In this document: one piece after another, positions 8,332-17,239 of the stretch
Numbering within the stretch: the first letter of the stretch is position 1
Layout: each line of letters opens with the position of its first letter
NCBI GenBank assembly: GCA_900552245.1
Contig: URYY01000009.1
Coordinates: 1-29,475 of the forward strand
DNA length: 29,475 nucleotides
Direction: 5' to 3'
From: an uncultured Opitutales bacterium
GTDB lineage: Bacteria > Verrucomicrobiota > Verrucomicrobiia > Opitutales > Intestinicryptomonadaceae
The notes under the pieces: model-generated
The model's database searches: none
Seen by the model: the letters and a program-made list of their open reading frames with translations, nothing else
What the model was told of the DNA's origin: nothing
Translations under genes and position numbers: made by a program

Positions 8332-9213
8332 ATGAGCATTTTAATCAATAAAAACACAAGGGTTGTTGTAAGCGGTATTACGGGTGGTGCAGGCAGTTTC
8401 CACACTCGCCAGTGCATGGAATACGGCACGAAGATTGTTGCGGGCGTAACTCCCGGCAAGGGCGGCATTATGTTCGACGACAAGGTTCCGGTTTTCAACA
8501 CAATAGACGAGGCCGTCTCAAAAGAGGGGGCAAACGCCTGCGTTATATTTGTGCCGCCGCCATTTGCGGCAGACTCTATTTTGGAGGCGATAGACGCGGG
8601 GATAGAGGTTATTATTTGCATAACTGAAGGCATTCCCGTTCGCGATATGGCTCTTGTCAAGGCGCGCCTAAACGAGAAGGGCTGCAAGTCTCGATTGATA
8701 GGGCCGAATTGCCCCGGAGTCATTACACCAGGAGAGTGCAAAATAGGCATCATGCCCGCAAAGATACACAGGCCAGGAACTGTTGGAATTGTATCAAAGT
8801 CAGGAACATTGACTTATGAAGCGGCCTACCAGATTACCACGCTTGGCTATGGGCAATCGACGTCGCTAGGCATTGGCGGCGACCCTATTAACGGCACGAG
8901 CATGCTAGAGGGCATACAGATGTTTAATGACGACCCGCAGACGGAAGCTATCATCATGATAGGCGAAATCGGCGGCAACAATGAGCAGCAGGCGGCAGAG
9001 TGGATTAAGGCAAACTGCAAGAAGCCTGTCGCGGCGTTTATCGCGGGCACTACGGCTCCCAAGGGGCGCAGAATGGGCCATGCGGGTGCAATCGTAACGG
9101 GCAAGTCGGGTTCGGCTGCCGAAAAGATTGCCGCTTTGGAGGCTGCGGGCATTGCCGTATCGCCAACTCCCGCAAAGATTGGCGAAACTCTTCTAAAGGT
9201 CTGGGGCAAGTAA
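8332..9213 (+). CDS. sucD: Succinyl-CoA synthetase alpha subunit
   Basis: This 293-residue subunit binds CoA and carries the phosphohistidine intermediate. The N-terminal CoA-binding Rossmann domain has GITGGAGSFH at 15-24 and GVTPGKGG at 38-45. The GPNCPGVITPGECKIG block is at 124-139. The active-site histidine is H250 in GRRMGHAGAI, matching H246 of E. coli SucD. The 10-base gap after sucC indicates a shared transcript and probably coupled translation, since there is no clear Shine-Dalgarno site. The gene ends just before a strong terminator. Confidence 0.97.
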   Translation: MSILINKNTRVVVSGITGGAGSFHTRQCMEYGTKIVAGVTPGKGGIMFDDKVPVFNTIDEAVSKEGANACVIFVPPPFAADSILEAIDAGIEVIICITEGIPVRDMALVKARLNEKGCKSRLIGPNCPGVITPGECKIGIMPAKIHRPGTVGIVSKSGTLTYEAAYQITTLGYGQSTSLGIGGDPINGTSMLEGIQMFNDDPQTEAIIMIGEIGGNNEQQAAEWIKANCKKPVAAFIAGTTAPKGRRMGHAGAIVTGKSGSAAEKIAALEAAGIAVSPTPAKIGETLLKVWGK

Positions 9214-9230
9214 ACATTATTTTTCTTTAG

Positions 9231-9260
9231 CGGCGCTCGTTTTTCGGGCGCCGTTTTTTT
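9231..9260 (+). terminator. Rho-independent terminator of sucCD
   Basis: A 9-pair stem (CGGCGCTCG 9231-9239, CGGGCGCCG 9245-9253, one G-T pair) with a five-T loop is followed by seven T at 9254-9260. It starts 17 bases after the sucD stop. Confidence 0.9.
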
Positions 9261-9263
9261 AAT

Positions 9264-9305
9264 AACAAAGACCGCAATTCCACGGTGGAATTTGCGGTCT
9301 TTGTT
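9264..9305 (-). terminator. Long near-perfect hairpin between sucD and the catalase gene
   Basis: A 42-base dyad has arms of about 21 bases (AACAAAGACCGCAA with its complement, continuing as TTCCAC/GGTGGAA) and one unpaired base. It sits between convergent genes, 20 bases past the catalase stop. U-rich 3' arms on both strands fit a bidirectional terminator, mainly for the catalase transcript, though the T-tracts are not ideal. Confidence 0.65.
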
Positions 9306-9325
9306 TGCTAAGATTTTATCTGGGC

Positions 9326-10771
9326 TTACTTAAAATCCAAGCCCAGAGCTTTTGCCACGCCCTTGCCGTATTCGGGGTCTGCCTTTGAGCAGTTTTCTAT
9401 GTGGCGGCGCTTGATAAATTCGGGGGCATCGCCCATGGCGCGCGCCGTGTTTTCAAAGAGCCTCTGCTTTTGCTCTTGAGACATTGCGCGGAAACGCCTG
9501 CCGGGCTGCGAGTAGTAATCGTCGTCGTCCTCGCGGAAGTTCCAAGCATCGCCGTCGCCGCATACGGGCGTGGGTGGGATTCTGTATTCGGGCTGTTGAG
9601 TCCAGGCGCCGTATGAGTTTGGCTCGTAAGAGGTCTTTGCGCCGTGGTTGCCGTCAACGCGCATCTGGCCGTCGCGCGAGTAGCCCGTTACGGGGCAGCG
9701 CGGGCGATTTACGGGAATTTGATAGTGGTTTACGCCAAGTCTGTACCTTTGCGCATCGCCGTAGCCAAAGAGGCGGGCCTGCAGCATCTTGTCGGGCGAA
9801 AATCCTATTCCGGGAACTACGTTTGCAGGGTTAAACGCCGCCTGCTCAACGTCTTGAAAATAATTTTCGGGATTTCTATTTAGCTCCATAATGCCCACTT
9901 CCTCGAGCGGAAATTCGTCGGTATACCACTCTTTTGTAAGGTCGAAGGGGTTGTAAGGCATCTTCTTTGCCTGCTCTTGGGTCATGACTTGTATGCAGAG
10001 TTTCCACTTTGGAAAGTCGCCATTTTCTATGTGCTCAAAGAGGTCGCGCTGGTTGCTGTCGCGGTCTTTTGCGATTACCGCTTCCGCTTCGGCGTCTGTC
10101 AAAAACTTTATGGGCTGTTGGCAGACCCAGTGGAACTTGACCCAGACCAAGTGCCTATCGGCGTCATACATGCTGAAGGTGTGGCTGCCAAAGCCGTGCA
10201 TGTTGCGGTAGGAGGCCGGGATTCCGTCGTCGCTCATTGTTATTGTAATCTGGTGCAAGGCCTCGGGCAGGCTTGTCCAGAAATCCCAATTATTCTTTGC
10301 GGAGCGCATATTAGTTTTCGGGTCGCGCTTTACGGCGTGGTTTAAGTCCGGAAAGTGATGGCCGTCGCGCAAAAAGAATACGGGGGTGTTGTTCCCGACC
10401 AAGTCCCAGTTGCCTTCCTCGGTGTAAAATTTGACTGCAAAGCCGCGTATGTCGCGCTCGGCGTCGGCCGCGCCGCGCTCGCCCGCAACGGTCGAAAAGC
10501 GCACGAATACTTCTGTCTTTTTGCCTATTTCCGAAAATAGCTTCGCGCAGGTGTACTTAGTGATGTCGTTTGTGACGGTGAAAGTTCCGAAGGCGCCGGA
10601 GCCCTTTGCGTGCATTCGCCTTTCCGGAATTACCTCGCGGTTAAAGTTTGCCATCTTTTCCTGAAACCAGACGTCTTCCATGAGCATAGGGCCGCGAGGG
10701 CCGGCAGTGCGGGAGTTTTGATTGTCGGCTATTGGTATTCCGAAGTTGTTTGTGAGTTTGTCCTTGTTCAT
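9326..10771 (-). CDS. katA: Monofunctional haem catalase (clade 3 type)
   Basis: The enzyme breaks hydrogen peroxide down to water and oxygen in the cytoplasm. It is 481 residues, the size of small-subunit clade 3 catalases. Catalytic His54 lies in ERRMHAKGSGA, distal Asn127 in VGNNTP, and the proximal haem-ligand Tyr337 in RLFGYGDAQRYR. No signal peptide is present. The minus-strand start has a good ribosome-binding site (AGAAAGGAAAG directly upstream). It is transcribed away from a PerR-like regulator gene across 238 bases, a classic arrangement for peroxide-induced catalase, so control by that regulator is likely. Confidence 0.97.
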   Translation of the reverse strand: MNKDKLTNNFGIPIADNQNSRTAGPRGPMLMEDVWFQEKMANFNREVIPERRMHAKGSGAFGTFTVTNDITKYTCAKLFSEIGKKTEVFVRFSTVAGERGAADAERDIRGFAVKFYTEEGNWDLVGNNTPVFFLRDGHHFPDLNHAVKRDPKTNMRSAKNNWDFWTSLPEALHQITITMSDDGIPASYRNMHGFGSHTFSMYDADRHLVWVKFHWVCQQPIKFLTDAEAEAVIAKDRDSNQRDLFEHIENGDFPKWKLCIQVMTQEQAKKMPYNPFDLTKEWYTDEFPLEEVGIMELNRNPENYFQDVEQAAFNPANVVPGIGFSPDKMLQARLFGYGDAQRYRLGVNHYQIPVNRPRCPVTGYSRDGQMRVDGNHGAKTSYEPNSYGAWTQQPEYRIPPTPVCGDGDAWNFREDDDDYYSQPGRRFRAMSQEQKQRLFENTARAMGDAPEFIKRRHIENCSKADPEYGKGVAKALGLDFK

Positions 10772-11009
10772 ATCTTTCCTTTCTGTTGGGCTTTGTTGAG
10801 AGAGTCTTTTGGCTTAATTCTACGCGGTTATTCACTGTCTAAAGTGCGCAAATAATTTGTTCTATCGAACGTTTTTTGCCGTCTTTAAATTTTTAGTTTG
10901 GGAATTGCCGCTTTCTTTTGGCGCTTAATGTAAGTAATTAACAATAGTAGTCAAGTATTATTTAAAAAAATATTGCAAAATTTCCGACAAGCTCTCAATC
11001 TCGCCCATA
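10772..11009. promoter_or_regulatory. Divergent control region between catalase and the Fur-family regulator
   Basis: The two genes start outward from this AT-rich gap. A possible minus-strand promoter is TTGACT (10949-10954, reverse complement) with TACATT (10927-10932), 16-base spacer. An imperfect dyad around 10828-10855 (TTATT, CACT, six bases, AGTG, AATAA) is a candidate operator. No match to the Bacillus PerR box is convincing. The region as a whole must contain both promoters, but the exact elements are tentative. Confidence 0.4.
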
Positions 11010-11432
11010 ATGAAGAAAGATACCGAGACTCTCGACGCGGCCTTTGCCGCATTCTGCAAGCGGGCGGGTTTTAGAAGAACCCTCCAGCGAAAGATTGTTT
11101 ACGGGCTTTTTTATGGGGCCTGTACTCACTTGAGCGTTGAGGAGATTATGGAAAAAATCTCTAAGAAAAATCCGGAGCTCAGGGAGGAGAGCGTGTACAG
11201 GATACTCGGCGATTTTGTGAGGGCGGGTTTTATAAGGAAGGTGAATGTACCGGGCGTTGGCAAATACGAATTTGCCTCAGAGCCGCACGGGCATTTTGTT
11301 TGCGAAAGTTGCGGAAAAATTTTAGATGTTGATATTTCAGAAATGAATATTCCAAAATCTCTAAACGGCGTATCCGGCATGAGCGTGACTTTCGGAGGTG
11401 TGTGCCGCGCTTGCGCCCGCAAGCAAAAATAA
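11010..11432 (+). CDS. perR: Fur-family regulator, PerR-like
   Basis: This 140-residue protein has an N-terminal winged helix (FRRTLQRKIVYGLF) and a C-terminal dimerisation domain. Structural zinc cysteines are C98/C101 (CESC) and C132/C135 (CRAC). Metal-sensing ligands by alignment from memory to B. subtilis PerR are H40, H93, H95, E87 (Asp in PerR) and D106. The Asp in GKILD is the PerR-type residue, whereas Fur usually has Glu (GKVIE), favouring peroxide sensing. Divergence from catalase supports this. PerR proteins repress peroxide-defence genes with bound Fe or Mn and let go when Fe-catalysed histidine oxidation occurs. A Fur role remains possible. Confidence 0.85.
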   Translation: MKKDTETLDAAFAAFCKRAGFRRTLQRKIVYGLFYGACTHLSVEEIMEKISKKNPELREESVYRILGDFVRAGFIRKVNVPGVGKYEFASEPHGHFVCESCGKILDVDISEMNIPKSLNGVSGMSVTFGGVCRACARKQK

Positions 11433-11447
11433 TTATAGACTGCGGCT

Positions 11448-14279
11448 TTAGGGCTTGTTTTCCCTCAGCGCAAAGCGCATGTAAAGGTAGGAGATTCCGA
11501 TTAGGCAAAGCCCCAAGAGCGCGAATGACATTACGCGCGCAAGGCCGTCGAGCGCAGATGCGTCGAACAAAAACACTTTGCCGACGGCAAGCAGCATAAC
11601 GACAAACGAGGCCGCTCGCAGAGCCTTTAGGCGGAACTTAAAGCCCGCGGCAAGCAGAGCTATAGAGTAGAGAATCCAGGCCAGCGAGTAGGCGTTAATT
11701 TCGGCGCGGCTTGCGCTTAGATTCACAAAGTGCCCGTCAAAGCAAAATTTTATTTGCGAATTTATATAGATAAATACGAGTGCAATTGTAAGGCAAAAGA
11801 GTGCGCCTTTTAGGTTTGTAAATAGGCTGTCACTATCGACTTTTGCAAGAATTAGAAATATCGCGGCAAGCGAAATCGAAAGCATGCCGGGTGAGAAAAA
11901 TCCGAGTGCAATGAGAACTGCGAGTCCTATAGCTCTAAAATCAAAAGCTTGCTTAGCCTTGCTTGTCGGAATCGACGCTGCAAGCTTTCCCGCAAGAATT
12001 GCAGGCAATAGCCAAATTAGAGAAAAGTCGTTTAGAATGGGAATACCCGATACAAAGAGCTCGTCCGAGAAGGGGTTTAAGTGCAGTAGTGGGTATATGC
12101 AAAGCTTTAGGGCCCAGGCCGCGGCAAAGACTAGCGAGAATTTGTAGGCCAATTCGTCGCGCTTTTTAAATATTGCGCAGGCCAGCGCAAAAATCGCAAA
12201 TACTGCTAGGGCGAAAATGCAGAATGTTGTGTAGGGCTTTGCAAAAGAGCCAAAAATTTTTATTGCAAGATAGCTTGTTGAAAGGACGCTAATGCAAAGA
12301 GCCGCAAATGAGTAAACTGCCTTAAAAATAGTTTTTGATTTAAAGAAGCTCTCTATCAAAATTCTTGCAAATACCACTGCCGCAAAGGCGGCTGTGCAGT
12401 CAAAAAGCGGACTGCTTATATGGGGCAGATTCGGTGGGGCTAAGCTTAGAAAAAATAAGGGAAATAAGTCTATTTCGTTGTAGATAAATATAGCAAGCCC
12501 CGCGAAGGTCAAGAAGCAGGAGGCTACGGCAAAGTGGCGGCTGTAGTTTAGCCTCAAAAGTGCTATAAATAAAATTGAGAATAAGACTGCAATGTAGGGC
12601 AGGTCTAAGTCGCGGGCAATCAGCGCCAGGAAAATGGTTGGGACAAGTGCAATTGGAATTGCCTTGGGGCCTTCCAATTTTGATAGCGCAAAGAATACAA
12701 GTGGCACAAGGCAGGCCAAGAATAGCACAAATAGGTTGTAGTCTAAGAGTGCTATAAAGCCCGCCGTGCAAAGAATTAAAAAGCCGATACTTGCGCTAAT
12801 CTTTTTGTCTGTCTTTGCAAAGTAAAATAATTCGGCGTAGGAGAGCAAGATTAGCGGAAGGGCCTTGGCTAATTCGGCGCCCGGAAAGATGTTGCACATT
12901 AGCCATACAAAGATTAGCTCCGTAAAAATCTTGAAAGGCCACAAGCCCAATTTGCCCGAATTTACACAAACGCATAAGAGGGTGAATGCAAAAATCGGCA
13001 AATAATTTATGTTGACCTGCTCAAAGCCGTCAATCCGGGCGCAAAGGTAAAATACCAGAAACAATCCGCAGGTAAAAACTTGTTTTAAAACCCTAGCCAC
13101 GCTCTCTGCCGAAAGCACTTCAGATTTTCCGCGAATGTCTAATAGGGCTATATTTTCTCTAAGTAAAAATTTTGAGTATCTAAAAAATACGAGACATAGA
13201 ATCGCCGCATATACGGCAAATTCCCAAACTTGACCTTGCGTTTTAAATACGGCTCTCGCCCAGACAAAGCCCCAGAATATGTTGAAGGCGGCGCACAAAA
13301 TCGGAGCAAGAGCCAGCTTCTGCCTCTTAAATTCGCGCATGAAAAACACGCTTGCAATCGCAAGGTACGCGAGGGTTATGGGGGAATTTGGATTGCTTGT
13401 AGATACAATGAGTGGCGCTAGGAATATGCCGATTACGGCAAGCAGGCTCAGAGATTTATCGTAACTTTTAGAAAGAAGTAGCATCGCTACCGAAATCCCG
13501 GCCATAATTGGAATTGCCGCAAGCTTTGGAATGAGTTTGTAGATTTCAGCCGCTGCAAATGCGTCGGCATAGGCTATTGAAAGGCCTGCGCCAATAAGTA
13601 TTGAGGCTATTTTTAAGTTCTTTAAAAAGCGCTTTGAAAACACGCCTGCAAGGCAGGTTACAATGGCAAATAGAGCGCCCGCTATTACGCGCATTTGAGG
13701 CGTAAAAAGCCCTCTTTCAATGGAGTATTTTATGAGGAAAAATCCCGCAAATGCTATAGCAAGGCCTCCGAGCCACACAAAGAGCTTTGAGCCTATGTTC
13801 CTTTCAAGGCTATACACTTTTTCACTTGCATATTGCGGTTCTTGAGCCTTCCTATTAGCGCATGCAACATCTTCCGCGCTTTTGCTTGCTGTTTGGCAGA
13901 CATCTTCTTTCTGAAAGTTCGTACTATGGGCACGTTCCCCTTGGTTTTGTTGCGAAGGGGCGACAGCTTGCCGGATTTTTTGCGATTCTTCTTGTGGGCT
14001 TGCTCTCAGGAAGGCGGTACTTGCCGCTGGTCTTTCTTGAATAGGCTGAGTGCTGGCACTTTGCCTGCAATCGCCGCTTTTAGCCTGCTGTGCGGACTCT
14101 CGATAAAAAGACTCCAACTTGTTTTCTGAGTTGGCGCGCCTTCTGGAAAGTTCTCGCTTTAGATTTTCAATTTCTTCTGAAAGCTCCTTGTATTTGAGCG
14201 TCAAAAATATGCACAAGCCCAAGCAGGTAAAGAGAATTAGGATTAGGGAAATAGTAACTTTTATGAGGAATGCGCTCAT
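11448..14279 (-). CDS. Large DUF2339-family membrane protein
   Basis: This 943-residue protein has one N-terminal membrane helix (about 5-28), a short charged coiled coil (30-60), and a low-complexity Gln/Ser/Ala linker to about 155. Then comes the characteristic segment ERNIGSKLFVWLGG (159-172) and a long series of hydrophobic helices to the C-terminus. That pattern is typical of DUF2339, polytopic proteins of unknown function common in Gram-negative bacteria, often thought to act at the envelope. The C-terminus ends in a short charged tail. It is convergent with the PerR-like gene (15-base gap) and has a good minus-strand promoter upstream. No enzymatic motif was recognised. Confidence 0.85.
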   Translation of the reverse strand: MSAFLIKVTISLILILFTCLGLCIFLTLKYKELSEEIENLKRELSRRRANSENKLESFYRESAQQAKSGDCRQSASTQPIQERPAASTAFLRASPQEESQKIRQAVAPSQQNQGERAHSTNFQKEDVCQTASKSAEDVACANRKAQEPQYASEKVYSLERNIGSKLFVWLGGLAIAFAGFFLIKYSIERGLFTPQMRVIAGALFAIVTCLAGVFSKRFLKNLKIASILIGAGLSIAYADAFAAAEIYKLIPKLAAIPIMAGISVAMLLLSKSYDKSLSLLAVIGIFLAPLIVSTSNPNSPITLAYLAIASVFFMREFKRQKLALAPILCAAFNIFWGFVWARAVFKTQGQVWEFAVYAAILCLVFFRYSKFLLRENIALLDIRGKSEVLSAESVARVLKQVFTCGLFLVFYLCARIDGFEQVNINYLPIFAFTLLCVCVNSGKLGLWPFKIFTELIFVWLMCNIFPGAELAKALPLILLSYAELFYFAKTDKKISASIGFLILCTAGFIALLDYNLFVLFLACLVPLVFFALSKLEGPKAIPIALVPTIFLALIARDLDLPYIAVLFSILFIALLRLNYSRHFAVASCFLTFAGLAIFIYNEIDLFPLFFLSLAPPNLPHISSPLFDCTAAFAAVVFARILIESFFKSKTIFKAVYSFAALCISVLSTSYLAIKIFGSFAKPYTTFCIFALAVFAIFALACAIFKKRDELAYKFSLVFAAAWALKLCIYPLLHLNPFSDELFVSGIPILNDFSLIWLLPAILAGKLAASIPTSKAKQAFDFRAIGLAVLIALGFFSPGMLSISLAAIFLILAKVDSDSLFTNLKGALFCLTIALVFIYINSQIKFCFDGHFVNLSASRAEINAYSLAWILYSIALLAAGFKFRLKALRAASFVVMLLAVGKVFLFDASALDGLARVMSFALLGLCLIGISYLYMRFALRENKP

Positions 14280-14313
14280 GATTTTGTTAGGTTTGCTAAG
14301 CTGTTAAACTATG

Positions 14314-14342
14314 TCTATAATGTTGGATAGTCGGTAATTCAA
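14314..14342 (-). promoter_or_regulatory. Sigma-70-type promoter for the DUF2339 gene
   Basis: On the minus strand TTGAAT (14337-14342) and TATAGA (14314-14319) are separated by exactly 17 bases. The predicted start near 14307 gives a 5' leader of about 28 bases before the ATG at 14279. Confidence 0.55.
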
Positions 14343-14344
14343 AA

Positions 14345-14361
14345 TCCCCGCAAGTTGGGGA
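14345..14361 (-). terminator. Weak hairpin, possible holA terminator
   Basis: A 5-pair stem TCCCC/GGGGA with a 7-base loop is followed on the minus strand by ATTTTG. It lies about 140 bases after holA and directly before the DUF2339 promoter. Short stem and T-tract make it doubtful. Confidence 0.3.
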
Positions 14362-14500
14362 CATGCTAATTGTATTGCCCTAAAAATCAAGCTAAAATAT
14401 TATTTTACGCAGCAAAGCGCTTTTGGGATACACAATCCAATAAAGCCGCAAATTTGAGCGAATGCAAAAAACGCAGTATTTTTTAGCACTAAAAGATTTG

Positions 14501-15595
14501 CTAAGATACGCTTCCGCTTATAAATATTTCCTTAACAATTTCCTCGTCCGAATTTGGGCGCGAGATTAAATCTTCAAAGGCCTTTGCAAGTCTAAGCTGT
14601 AGGCTTATGAGCTTTCTTTGCGGCATGCGCGCAGCAATAGAGGCTAGGCGCGACATATACCAAGGGTTTTGCGAGAAGATATTGTATGGCGATTTCTCGG
14701 CAGTTTTATAGATTGGTGCGTACTCTGCCGCAAGCGATTCAAAAGCCCCGCGCGGCATGCGCTCACTCTTTGGAAGTTTGCCGTCGTCCATGAGGGCCCT
14801 TATTTGTATAAGCATCGAATTTTGCCGCTGGAGGCTAGATATTATGGGGCGCGCAGAGGCGTTTTTATTTGAGAAGAAAAAGCGCCTTATTGCGGCGAGA
14901 GCGGAGCTTATATTGCCTTCGTAAAACATTGAGCAAAGCTCAAAAAAGTCGCTCTCACCAAAAATCGGCACGATGTCGCTTACGTCTTTTTTTTCGATTT
15001 TGCCCTTAAAGCCCTTGTAGGTTGCAAGTTTGTTTAGCTCTTGAATTGCCATTCGCGGATTTGCCGCAACGGTTGAAATTAGCGCATCTAGAGCATCTGC
15101 TGAAATTTCTACGCCAAGTTTTTGGGCCTCCGCCTTTATTAGCTGAAAGCAGGCGTCTTGGGCGTTTGAGCTCTCAAAGTATTCAAAATCGGAATTTTCC
15201 TTAAATGTCTTGAAGGCTTTTTTGCGCTTATCAACGGGGCTTGCGCTTATAATTAGCTCAACTTCTCGCGGGTTAAAGTTTGCGCAGGCCTGGGCGAGTT
15301 CCTCAAGGGCTGCTTGTGTGTCTTTACTTCTTCCGTTTGAGTCGTTTAAAAAGTTTAAGCCCCTTAGCCACACCACCTTCTTGCCCCCGAAAAGCGAGAG
15401 CGTGCGCGCGCTTTCAAGCGTATTTGCGCAGACCTTTAGAGCGTCGGAGGCATTGTTTGCCGCGCCTTGGATAATCTCTTTTGACATATCGTCGCTAATA
15501 TCCTTTGAAAGCTCCGCAAAGAGTTCGCGTGCGCGGTTGTCGGCGATAAATTCGTCGTCGGCGCATATGAAGTGGACTGCCTTTTCTGTTGCCAT
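14501..15595 (-). CDS. holA: DNA polymerase III delta subunit
   Basis: The delta subunit is the clamp-opening 'wrench' of the replicative clamp loader. The 364-residue product has the family's AAA-like layout: an N-terminal FICADDEFIADNRARELF start, SLFGGKKVVWLRG at 67-79, ELIISASPVDKRKKAFKTF at 113-131, the lid region VAANPRMAIQELNKLATY at 176-193, and the C-terminal collar domain (SSLQRQNSMLIQIRALM). As in other delta subunits there is no functional Walker A. The usual size is about 340. It diverges from hflX. Confidence 0.9.
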   Translation of the reverse strand: MATEKAVHFICADDEFIADNRARELFAELSKDISDDMSKEIIQGAANNASDALKVCANTLESARTLSLFGGKKVVWLRGLNFLNDSNGRSKDTQAALEELAQACANFNPREVELIISASPVDKRKKAFKTFKENSDFEYFESSNAQDACFQLIKAEAQKLGVEISADALDALISTVAANPRMAIQELNKLATYKGFKGKIEKKDVSDIVPIFGESDFFELCSMFYEGNISSALAAIRRFFFSNKNASARPIISSLQRQNSMLIQIRALMDDGKLPKSERMPRGAFESLAAEYAPIYKTAEKSPYNIFSQNPWYMSRLASIAARMPQRKLISLQLRLAKAFEDLISRPNSDEEIVKEIFISGSVS

Positions 15596-15687
15596 TAGGC
15601 TTGAGAGTTTCTTTAAAAGCGCTAGTTTAAGTCAAACATAAAAGTCCGGCGGCAAAATAAAAATATTTTTAAAAGCGGAAACAAATG

Positions 15688-15726
15688 CTTGAGCTAAAGG
15701 TCAAATTATACGATAATATGCTCAAG
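15688..15726 (+). promoter_or_regulatory. hflX promoter inside an inverted repeat
   Basis: TTGAGC (15689-15694) and GATAAT (15712-15717) are spaced 17 bases, a good sigma-70 pair. The predicted start is near 15724, 27 bases before the hflX ATG. The perfect 7-base inverted repeat CTTGAGC (15688-15694) and GCTCAAG (15720-15726) brackets the promoter: one arm covers the -35, the other the start site. That geometry would suit a repressor operator. Confidence 0.55.
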
Positions 15727-15750
15727 ATGAAGGGATTTTCACTCTAAAGT

Positions 15751-17100
15751 ATGCAGGCTCTCATAGACCTAAAGAAGGAAAGCGGAAGGCGCTTGCGCGC
15801 GTTTTTAGTTGGCGTTAAGCGTGAGGGGCAGTCGGACGAGCAGTCGCAAAGCTTGCTCGCGGAGCTCGGAGAGCTCGTAAAGAACATAGGCTTTAAAATC
15901 GCGGGTTCTGAGATAGTTTTTTTGCGCGAGCCAAATCCGCATTACATGGTAGGTTCGGGCAAGTTTGAGCAGATACGCAAGCGGGCTAGGAACTTGAATG
16001 TCGATTGCATTGTAATAGACGATACCCTAAGCCCCGCCCAGCAGAGGAATTGGGAGCGCGATAGCGGCAAGTGCGTAATCGACCGCCACGAGGTAATTTT
16101 AGAGATTTTTGCAAGTAGGGCGCAGACAAAAGAGGCCAGGCTTCAAGTTGAGCTTGCTCGCCTAGAGTATTCGCTGCCCCGATTGCGCAGGGCTTGGAGG
16201 CACTTGAGCCGCCAGAGGGGCGGCGGCGTCAAGTTGAGAGGTGCCGGCGAAAGCCAGCTTGAGAGCGACAAGAGGAAAATTAACGAGCGCATAGCGCGCC
16301 TTAAAGTAGAACTTGCCCAAATCCGCAAAAATCGCGAGACCGGCCGCAAGCGCAGGGAGCGCTCAAGCTTGCCGAATATCGCGATAGTGGGCTACACAAA
16401 CGCAGGTAAATCCTCGCTTTTAAATAGGCTTAGCAAGTCCGACATATTGGCTGAGGACAAGCTGTTTGCGACGCTGGACCCAACAACTCGAGAATTTGAG
16501 CTCCCGAGCGGTGCGAGCGTTCTCTTGACCGACACAGTGGGCTTTGTCCGCAAGCTTCCGCACGGGCTTGTCGAGGCATTTAAGTCAACCCTCGAAGAGG
16601 CGGTGGTTGCCGACATGCTAATAATGTTGGTTGACGCTTCAAATCCGGATGCAATGGAGCACATAGACACCGCAAAGGGGGTCTTAAAGGAGCTTGGGGC
16701 TGCCGACAAAAAGCTTTTGCTTTTGCTAAATAAAATGGATTTGGCCAAAGACGATGCGCTCTTGCACCAACTTAAGCTTGCCTATCCCGACTCAATGGAA
16801 GTGAGTGTAAAGACGGGGGCGGGTTTGGATAGGTTAATTGAGCGCTTAGAGGCGCTGTGCTTGGAAAATTCCAGCTTGCTTGACTTTATTTTGCCGCATG
16901 GAGAGCACTCGCTTCTTGGCATATTGCAGTCTATTGGTGCCGTGCGCGAAAAATTGTATATTGACGAGGGGGTCTTTGTACGCGCATATGTGCCCAAGCG
17001 TTTGGAGCAAAGTATTGCAAGGTTCGGACGCCTCTTGAGCACATCAGAGTCAAAAAAACTCAGAAATAGATTTAATTTGGAGTTGGTTGGGCTTTGCTAA
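15751..17100 (+). CDS. hflX: Ribosome-associated GTPase HflX
   Basis: HflX binds the large ribosomal subunit and splits stalled or hibernating ribosomes, often under heat stress. The 449-residue protein has the HflX N-terminal domain (HYMVGSGKFEQI at 64-75, CIVIDDTLSPAQQRNWE at 86-102). The linker motif GGGVKLRGAGESQLESDKR is at 157-175; standard HflX has GPGETQLETD, so this one carries conservative changes (A for P, S for T). The GTPase domain shows G1 GYTNAGKS at 214-221, G3 DTVG at 261-264 and G4 NKMD at 327-330. It is a single gene divergent from holA. Confidence 0.95.
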   Translation: MQALIDLKKESGRRLRAFLVGVKREGQSDEQSQSLLAELGELVKNIGFKIAGSEIVFLREPNPHYMVGSGKFEQIRKRARNLNVDCIVIDDTLSPAQQRNWERDSGKCVIDRHEVILEIFASRAQTKEARLQVELARLEYSLPRLRRAWRHLSRQRGGGVKLRGAGESQLESDKRKINERIARLKVELAQIRKNRETGRKRRERSSLPNIAIVGYTNAGKSSLLNRLSKSDILAEDKLFATLDPTTREFELPSGASVLLTDTVGFVRKLPHGLVEAFKSTLEEAVVADMLIMLVDASNPDAMEHIDTAKGVLKELGAADKKLLLLLNKMDLAKDDALLHQLKLAYPDSMEVSVKTGAGLDRLIERLEALCLENSSLLDFILPHGEHSLLGILQSIGAVREKLYIDEGVFVRAYVPKRLEQSIARFGRLLSTSESKKLRNRFNLELVGLC

Positions 17101-17121
17101 GAGCCAAAGAATTTTGTTTTC

Positions 17122-17143
17122 GGCCTTAAAGAGGCTAGTTTTT
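17122..17143 (+). terminator. Weak possible hflX terminator
   Basis: GGCCT (17122-17126) and AGGCT (17132-17136) can pair with one G-T, followed by AGTTTTT. The stem is only five pairs, so this is tentative. Confidence 0.3.
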
Positions 17144-17239
17144 GCTTGCTATTTGAAAGTGGTACTGAGAGTATTTTCGCAACCTAGTATATCTGCATTT
17201 GTAAATTTTTCTACCATTTAAAGAGTTCCGGCATTTTCT

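Noticed and set aside
10859..10870. GTTC-TATC-GAAC palindrome resembling an SOS box
   Set aside because: The half sites are in the opposite order to the Gram-positive SOS box (GAAC-N4-GTTC), and four-base arms are common by chance.
14287..14299. TTAG-N5-CTAA near the DUF2339 start
   Set aside because: Spacing is five rather than six bases and the gene context is not metal-related, so it was not counted with the DtxR-type dyads.
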